Assembly: GCF_003129485.1 (NCBI RefSeq)
Contig: NZ_QFFG01000004.1
Coordinates: forward strand, 186,001-250,000
Reading direction: 5' to 3'
Length of the DNA stretch: 64,000 nt
DNA from: Polaribacter aquimarinus
Lineage (GTDB): Bacteria > Bacteroidota > Bacteroidia > Flavobacteriales > Flavobacteriaceae
Each line of letters starts with the position of its first letter. The first letter of the stretch is position 1. The translations under genes were made by a program, and so were the position numbers. The notes below the pieces were generated by a model, which was given only the letters and a program-made list of their open reading frames with translations, was not told the origin of the DNA and ran no database searches. This document shows positions 60,101 through 64,000 of this stretch, one piece after another.

Positions 60101-60620
60101 CGATTTTAGCAGAAGTGTTGTTAATTAAGTTTGATTTTCTTACAAAACCATGCTCGTTAGAAGTGTTCCAATGATATCTATACGTTAATCCTAAATCTTC
60201 GTTGATTTCTTCAAAAACAACTTTGTTTCCGTAATTGTTTTTGTATAAATTTCTTTTGATTTGATAAACACCTTCGTATTTACTAGAAAAAGGTTCCCAA
60301 AGAAAGGTTTTACCTTCTTTATGAACTTGTACAATAGTCTTACTACCAGTGACATCTGCAGATTCAGTAATTTTATCATCAGTATAATAAGGAAAAAGAG
60401 AATTTTCTGCATCCTTTCTACCCGCAGTTAAACCTCCATTGCTAGAGATAAACATCCAATGATTTGAATTACTTACAAGACTCATAAAAAATGGTCTCAT
60501 TTTATCGCTATTCGTAATTTTGTAATAGGTTTCATTATCAAAATTCACCAATTCTCCTGTTACTTCTAGTTGAGGATTCTTTGCAATATTTTTACCTAAA
60601 TAAATAGTATTCTTGGTCAT
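57162..60620 (-). CDS. probable GH149 beta-1,3-glucan phosphorylase
   Basis: A 1152-residue protein without a signal peptide, so cytoplasmic. It starts MTKNTIYLGKNIAKNPQLEV. The N-terminal 330 residues form a large beta-sandwich (YRYHWNTSNEHGFVRKSNLI). The middle is an (alpha/alpha)6 barrel with LPLKFSRRHGDPSRPWNRFS, DYEGNWRDIFQNWEALAHSY, EPDDPWSYIGYWGDHQIIYL (a candidate catalytic Asp in GYWGDHQ) and GGIWMNTQRPEWNDANNALV. Size and arrangement match inverting beta-glucan phosphorylases of GH149 rather than the 800-residue GH94 cellobiose phosphorylases. It would use phosphate to release glucose 1-phosphate from imported beta-1,3-glucan chains. Its place in a GH16/GH17/GH30/GH3 locus supports the substrate. 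Family assignment rests on recognition; GH161 or GH94 remain alternatives. Confidence 0.7.
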   Translation of the reverse strand: MTKNTIYLGKNIAKNPQLEVTGELVNFDNETYYKITNSDKMRPFFMSLVSNSNHWMFISSNGGLTAGRKDAENSLFPYYTDDKITESADVTGSKTIVQVHKEGKTFLWEPFSSKYEGVYQIKRNLYKNNYGNKVVFEEINEDLGLTYRYHWNTSNEHGFVRKSNLINNTSAKIEVTILDGIQNILPYGVTSAIQGIRSNLVDAYKKCELETDSGIGIYALSAIIVDKAEPSEALKSNLAWSFGVQNPKYLISSRQLDAFRNGEEIHQEVDVKAEKGAYFTIQELTLNANEKKSWTLVANVNQNLNSYHSLASLIQKESNLTELIQKSIDEGTDNLIELTAASDGLQIGQIQPRNTRHFANTLFNIMRGGIFDNNYQIEKQDFEKYLAKANQEVYENQRNIVDNLPEEFTVDYLKNIAKTNEDKDFKRLCLEYLPLKFSRRHGDPSRPWNRFSINTRSEIDGSKILDYEGNWRDIFQNWEALAHSYPEFMEGMIHKFLNASTFDGYNPYRVTKGGFDWEIIEPDDPWSYIGYWGDHQIIYLLKFLEFIENYYPGRLAENFTEEVFVYANVPYKIKSYQETLQNPKDTIDFDEELNHKIDELRIQIGADGALLRDANNSIYRVNMMEKLLATVLAKVSNFIPEGGIWMNTQRPEWNDANNALVGNGVSMVTLCYLHRFINFFENVVSNTDIDKISISDELVTFFNTVVVSLKENENILSKNISDADRKTVLDGVGNAGSNYRLLIYKNGFQNKKTSISKNDLLDFFSIIKKYTEQTIDANKRDDNMYHAYNLMTVENEKEVSISYLSEMLEGQVAVLSSGHLSPKQALATLDGLKASALFREDQYSYILYPNKDLGRFIDKNNIPSKAVEKSKLLQQLLADGNHKIINKDVAGNYHFNGNFNNADVLKTGLENLSEEYQSLVKEEENLLLEIYEEMFDHKSFTGRSGTFFGYEGLGSIYWHMVSKLLLAVQENCLLAINNNESEEVIGRLLDHYYEINEGIGVHKSPKLYGAFPTDPYSHTPATKGAQQPGMTGQVKEDILSRMGELGVFVKNGELNFNPRLLRKEEFLKEAKNFNYVDVNSDKKTLILDSETLAFTYCQVPIVYQLSDDNKLKVFYTDGKAYEVNSLRIDKQNSDMLFKRSGEIKKIVVSIKK

Positions 60621-60740
60621 TATAAAATCATACTTAAAACATATCCACAGATATGAAAAACAATGTTTTTATTTTAAATTTTAGTGTTATTTTTTAAGAA
60701 GTCTTAGTTTAACTTCTATAAAATTTTTAATTTTAAAAAA

Positions 60741-60771
60741 TGAGTTGGCAACTTCTTGAGTTACCAACTCA
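60741..60771 (-). terminator. terminator after the GH16 gene
   Basis: TGAGTTGGCAACT and AGTTACCAACTCA, 13-bp stem with one wobble pair, T-run on the minus strand. It separates the binding-protein/GH16 part from the phosphorylase-to-GH17 operon, unless leaky. Confidence 0.8.
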
Positions 60772-60778
60772 CTATATT

Positions 60779-61624
60779 TTATTTGTAAACTCTTACGTAA
60801 TCCACAATCATTGTTTGTGGAAAAACTGTATTTGCATCTGGATTATCTAAGAAATTTCCACCCACAGCTAAGTTTAATATGATATAAAATTGGTTACTAT
60901 TAAACACCCATTCTGTACCTTCTGGCAAGTCTGCTGGAGTGATTTGATTATATAAAACATCATCTACATAATAATTAATATAGTTCTCTCCCCACTCAAT
61001 GCCAAAAATGTGAAATCCAGTATCAAACCGATCATTAGTTAATTCGTAACTTTTTGTAATTGGGTTTCCTCCTGAATACCCTGGTCCATGCACACTTCCA
61101 TGAGTAATGGTAGGCTGTTGCCCTCTATATTCCATAATATCTATTTCACCGATATTTGGCCAAGCAACGGTACCATTTGAATCATCACCCAACATCCAAA
61201 AAGCTGGCCACAAACCTTTACCCCAAGGTAATTTTATACGTGCTTCAAACCTACCATATGTAGTTTCATACAAACCTTTTGTTAAGATTTTGGCTGAAGT
61301 ATAATTAGCTCCCATAAAAGTTTCTCTCTTTGCAGTAATATGCAACATACCATCTTTTACTTCTATGTTTTCTGAACGATTGGTATAATATTGTAACTCA
61401 TTGTTTCCCCAACCAGGTAATCCTTGAGCACTTCCATCGCCCAAATCAAACTTCCATTTTGATTGGTCTACTCCTCCATTTGTATCAAATTCATCAGCCC
61501 ACACTAACTCTGATTTAGTTGTAGTTATTTGGGTTTCGTTATTTTCGCAGTTTGAAAAAAACACTATTGCAAATGCGAATAGAGATAAACGCATATGTGA
61601 TTTATATTTATTTATAAAATTCAT
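60779..61624 (-). CDS. GH16-family laminarinase lipoprotein
   Basis: A 281-residue lipoprotein (FAFAIVFFSNC, Cys26). It is a classic GH16 endo-beta-1,3-glucanase: the catalytic motif is Glu160-Ile-Asp162-Ile-Met-Glu165 (NIGEIDIMEYRG), where Glu160 is nucleophile and Glu165 acid/base. The extra Met in ExDxxE assigns it to the laminarinase branch, not agarase or carrageenase. Further motifs are SELVWADEFDTNGGVDQSKW, GLWPAFWMLGDD and FHIFGIEWGENYINYYVDDV. It makes laminarin oligosaccharides at the cell surface. It directly follows the surface glycan-binding lipoprotein gene (15-bp gap), with a terminator after it. Confidence 0.95.
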   Translation of the reverse strand: MNFINKYKSHMRLSLFAFAIVFFSNCENNETQITTTKSELVWADEFDTNGGVDQSKWKFDLGDGSAQGLPGWGNNELQYYTNRSENIEVKDGMLHITAKRETFMGANYTSAKILTKGLYETTYGRFEARIKLPWGKGLWPAFWMLGDDSNGTVAWPNIGEIDIMEYRGQQPTITHGSVHGPGYSGGNPITKSYELTNDRFDTGFHIFGIEWGENYINYYVDDVLYNQITPADLPEGTEWVFNSNQFYIILNLAVGGNFLDNPDANTVFPQTMIVDYVRVYK

Positions 61625-61639
61625 CTTTTAGTTTTTTAA

Positions 61640-63580
61640 TTATTTTCTGAAATAAACATTATCAACGTATACTTTAGTTTGACCATAAGGTATACCCACA
61701 AATATTATCTGAGCAAGCTTGTCTCTTTTTGTTAATCCGGTAAAACTAGATAAAGGTATATCATGACTTACCCATTGATTTTGAGCTGGGTTATTTACCG
61801 TAATTTCGTGTTCTACATTATCACCACTTGTAGTGATGTCTCCATCAGGTCCAGCATCGACAAGTTTTATTTTAAATTCTGTATAAGTTGCAGACCAAGT
61901 ATCTACTCTAAAATGTGTCATAGATGTTGCATCTATAGTATTTGCATCCTTAAATTCTACACCTACAAAACCTAAGTTATTATACTCTTTCATATTATCA
62001 TTTACGATAACAACATCTTGTAATACTGTAGCTCCAAAAGACCAATCTGTTCTCCAAGTATCTACTGCAACATCTGTGTAAGCATCACTAAATAATGAAA
62101 TTACATCTGCTGAAGGATTAGAAGGGACTGGTGATGCTATTGATGGTGCTGTAGGTATTTCATAGAAATACATATTATCTACTAAAACATCTTGTATAGT
62201 AGCATCAGATACTAACACAATTTGACCTAAATTAGATTTATTAGTTAGACCTGTAAAGTCAGAAAGTTTAAAATCAAAACTTACCCAGCTTCCTCTAGTT
62301 AAATTTGTTCCAGGTATAGTTATACTTCCTGAAGAGTCATCTCCTCCTCCAAAAGTATCATCACCACCAATATCTTGTAATCCAATTCTAATAAAATCTC
62401 CTGGATTTATATCTTCTTGAACTTGAATATCAATATGAAAATTAGTCATAGAAGATGCATTCACTGTTGGTACATTGATATGAAATTCTACACCTACATA
62501 ATTTAAAGCCTTGTAATTAATGATTTCATTTCCGTTGATATTTATATCATTTTGACCTTGGGTAGTAGACCCTCCCCAATATCCATTATAATGATCTACT
62601 GCAATATTTGTATATGTATCACTAAACACAGATATTACATTAGCGGCACTTTGAGTTGGTGTAGGTGCTGGAGTAAAAGCTCCAAGAGATTCTAAAGAGT
62701 ATTTCCCTTTAGCATCTATACCGTTTAATTTAGCTGTAATTTCTGCTTTACCAGTTCCTGAAACGGTGATTTTGCCTTTTTCATCTACAGTTGCAACTGA
62801 TGGATTTGATGAAGTAAAATTAAAATAAGCAGGAGCAGTGGCCACTGTCTGCTCAGTACCATCACCTAAATTAAAAACTTGGTTTAAACCATCAAGAGTA
62901 ATTACACCTCCAATAAAAGTTTGTTCAGATTTTTCAGAACCATTTAATATTTGTGGTCTTGGTTGTGCAATTGTTCCTAATTTTTCAAATTTCATTTCAT
63001 CAATCCAAAATGTGTAACCAGAACCATTTGTTCCTTGTGTTCCTGCAGAATATCTAAACAATCCTCTTTCTTGTATTAATTTAGATGGATCTGGAATTGG
63101 AATAATTATTTTTTGCCAAGATGTACTTAAACTTGTATTTTGAATTGACGTTACATATTTATTATCCAAAAAATCTTCTCCAAAACCAAGTTCGCCTATT
63201 GTAACTCCTTGAGAAGCTTTTGCCCAAAATGTAAGGGCATCATATTTTCTTAAATCTCTTCCGGCACCATCAATTCTAAAAATAGCACCAGCATAATTTC
63301 CATTTGGATCGTTACCATTAGGAACATCAAATCGCATTGATGCTGTACCTTCATAACTCTCTTTTTCATCTACAGACCATGCGGTAGGTTTTGAGCCTCC
63401 ATAAGGAAAATAAAAATCACTACCAAGACCTACAGGCGAGTCTATAAACACATCTCCGACAGAAGAAAAGGTAGCCAAAACTGCTTCATCAGAAACTTCT
63501 CTATCGCAACTGGTTACAGTTACTAAAATCAATCCTAGACAGAATATGATTTTTGAATATATATATTTTATTGTTTTCAT
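61640..63580 (-). CDS. surface glycan-binding lipoprotein with Ig-like and tandem carbohydrate-binding-like domains
   Basis: A 646-residue lipoprotein (KIIFCLGLILVTVTSC, Cys25). Domains in order: a carbohydrate-binding-like beta-sandwich (about 30-205, WSVDEKESYEGTASMRFDVP ... GYTFWIDEMKFEKL), a bacterial Ig-like (BIG2) domain (about 215-300, FTSSNPSVATVDEKGKITVS) and two related tandem domains of about 160 residues (AANVISVFSDTYTNIAVDHY; ADVISLFSDAYTDVAVDTWR) ending in VDNVYFRK. No catalytic residues are evident. The arrangement is typical of surface glycan-binding proteins (SusE/F-like or SGBP) of laminarin loci. It precedes the GH16 gene by 15 bp. The two C-terminal domains also occur once in the T9SS protein at 47816-49636. 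Confidence 0.85.
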   Translation of the reverse strand: MKTIKYIYSKIIFCLGLILVTVTSCDREVSDEAVLATFSSVGDVFIDSPVGLGSDFYFPYGGSKPTAWSVDEKESYEGTASMRFDVPNGNDPNGNYAGAIFRIDGAGRDLRKYDALTFWAKASQGVTIGELGFGEDFLDNKYVTSIQNTSLSTSWQKIIIPIPDPSKLIQERGLFRYSAGTQGTNGSGYTFWIDEMKFEKLGTIAQPRPQILNGSEKSEQTFIGGVITLDGLNQVFNLGDGTEQTVATAPAYFNFTSSNPSVATVDEKGKITVSGTGKAEITAKLNGIDAKGKYSLESLGAFTPAPTPTQSAANVISVFSDTYTNIAVDHYNGYWGGSTTQGQNDININGNEIINYKALNYVGVEFHINVPTVNASSMTNFHIDIQVQEDINPGDFIRIGLQDIGGDDTFGGGDDSSGSITIPGTNLTRGSWVSFDFKLSDFTGLTNKSNLGQIVLVSDATIQDVLVDNMYFYEIPTAPSIASPVPSNPSADVISLFSDAYTDVAVDTWRTDWSFGATVLQDVVIVNDNMKEYNNLGFVGVEFKDANTIDATSMTHFRVDTWSATYTEFKIKLVDAGPDGDITTSGDNVEHEITVNNPAQNQWVSHDIPLSSFTGLTKRDKLAQIIFVGIPYGQTKVYVDNVYFRK

Positions 63581-63591
63581 TTTCTTATATT

Positions 63592-64000
63592 TTATTTTCC
63601 AATATTGATATGAATATATGTTCTAATCTCCCACTCTGAACCATTAGGAAAACCTACTGGACTTATAGTTGGAGCCGTTGCAAATGTACTTGATGTAGCA
63701 TTTGGAGAATATCTAGGCGAAAATTCATTTAAAGATCTCCAAGTACCCCTTAAACCTACTTTTGTATCTGGTAAAATGAACCAGTCTGGTTTACCTAATG
63801 ATGTAGAAATATCTAACATTAACTGTGTTGGAAATGTTAAGTTAAAGTCTCTATGATAATCAAAAGGTCCCCAGTCATTAAACTTTGCTATAGCAGTTAC
63901 CTTCATTTTATTAAATATCATTCTAAGATCTCCACCACCTCTATATATTGTTCTTTCGCTATCTCCATTAGCTTGCGCAGTACCATAGTAGAAATTTGCT
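63592..64000 (-). CDS. C-terminal part of a probable outer-membrane protein of the glucan locus
   Basis: The frame is open from the window edge (64000) to the stop at 63592, giving about 135 C-terminal residues (from ANFYYGTAQANGDSERTIYR). A Met at 63921 is internal and not a start. The sequence alternates polar and hydrophobic residues (FDYHRDFNLTFPTQLMLDIS, EWEIRTYIHINIGK) and ends with a strand rich in aromatic/hydrophobic residues, as in outer-membrane beta-barrels. I do not recognise the family. It is 11 bp upstream of the glycan-binding lipoprotein gene, so it belongs to the same transcript. A role in glycan capture is inferred from position. Confidence 0.6.
   Translation of the reverse strand, partial: ANFYYGTAQANGDSERTIYRGGGDLRMIFNKMKVTAIAKFNDWGPFDYHRDFNLTFPTQLMLDISTSLGKPDWFILPDTKVGLRGTWRSLNEFSPRYSPNATSSTFATAPTISPVGFPNGSEWEIRTYIHINIGK

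Noticed and set aside
63592..63921. A complete 109-residue gene starting at 63921
   Set aside because: The frame stays open and protein-like up to the window edge, so the Met is internal to a longer truncated gene.
1..64000. tRNA or rRNA genes
   Set aside because: No tRNA cloverleaf with a GGTTCGAATCC-type T-arm and no rRNA signature words were recognised on either strand. The integration target is a protein-coding gene.

Overview
The window is AT-rich DNA from a marine Flavobacteriaceae-type bacterium (Polaribacter or a close relative). Supporting signs are promoters of the TAnnTTTG type, two proteins with type IX secretion (T9SS) C-terminal tails, several families known almost only from Bacteroidota (DUF4268, DUF6266, HYC_CC_PP, DUF6660, VirE_N/BT4734-like primase) and a laminarin utilisation locus. 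The genus is an inference.

Region 1 (1-2319) is chromosomal: the 3' end of a DUF4268 gene, a structured intergenic repeat, a DUF4870 membrane protein and the complete tRNA-modification GTPase gene mnmE. Region 2 (2305-32551) reads as one integrated element of about 30.2 kb sitting exactly at the 3' end of mnmE. At its right end the sequence TGTATCGGAAAATAA again encodes the last four residues of MnmE and a stop (Cys-Ile-Gly-Lys-stop), with two synonymous differences from the left copy, so the right copy looks like the displaced original end of mnmE. Its TAA overlaps the ATG of the next chromosomal gene. Element genes in order are: a Zn-finger/helix-turn-helix protein, a tyrosine integrase, a protein of unknown function, two small helix-turn-helix proteins, a primase-like protein and a DUF3987 helicase-like protein; a defence segment with a one-polypeptide type IIG-like restriction-modification enzyme and a prokaryotic Argonaute whose PIWI domain has lost its first catalytic Asp; a 16-kb heavy-metal cargo (TonB receptor, Fur-family regulator, P-type ATPase, CusA/CusB/CusC-type RND efflux system, metal-binding small proteins, and a PepSY gene broken by an in-frame TGA); and a 1.2-kb largely non-coding segment with large inverted repeats, followed by DUF6943-like and DUF6266-like genes. 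No relaxase or conjugation genes are seen, so any mobilisation would need help in trans.

Region 3 (32551-49636) is chromosomal and mixed: the former mnmE neighbour, a T9SS surface protein of about 2,100 residues, a KDG kinase/KDPG aldolase pair with a divergent LacI-family regulator and palindromic operator candidates, a peptidoglycan-binding-like protein, a TPR protein, an rtcB-prfH RNA-repair/ribosome-rescue locus preceded by an overlapping gene for a very basic unknown protein, a 690-bp gap with three strong terminators, and a T9SS protein built on a 170-residue tandem duplication.

Region 4 (49995-64000, all minus strand) is a beta-glucan (laminarin-type) utilisation locus. Reading in the direction of transcription: the end of a probable outer-membrane protein gene, a multi-domain surface glycan-binding lipoprotein, a GH16 laminarinase lipoprotein, a large probable GH149 beta-1,3-glucan phosphorylase, a GH3 beta-glucosidase lipoprotein, a GH17 lipoprotein, a GH30 lipoprotein, a GPH-type sugar symporter and a signal-less GH17. 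The inferred flow is capture and endo-cleavage at the surface (binding protein, GH16), trimming and debranching in the envelope (GH17, GH30, GH3), import through the symporter, and phosphorolysis or hydrolysis in the cytoplasm (GH149-like, second GH17).
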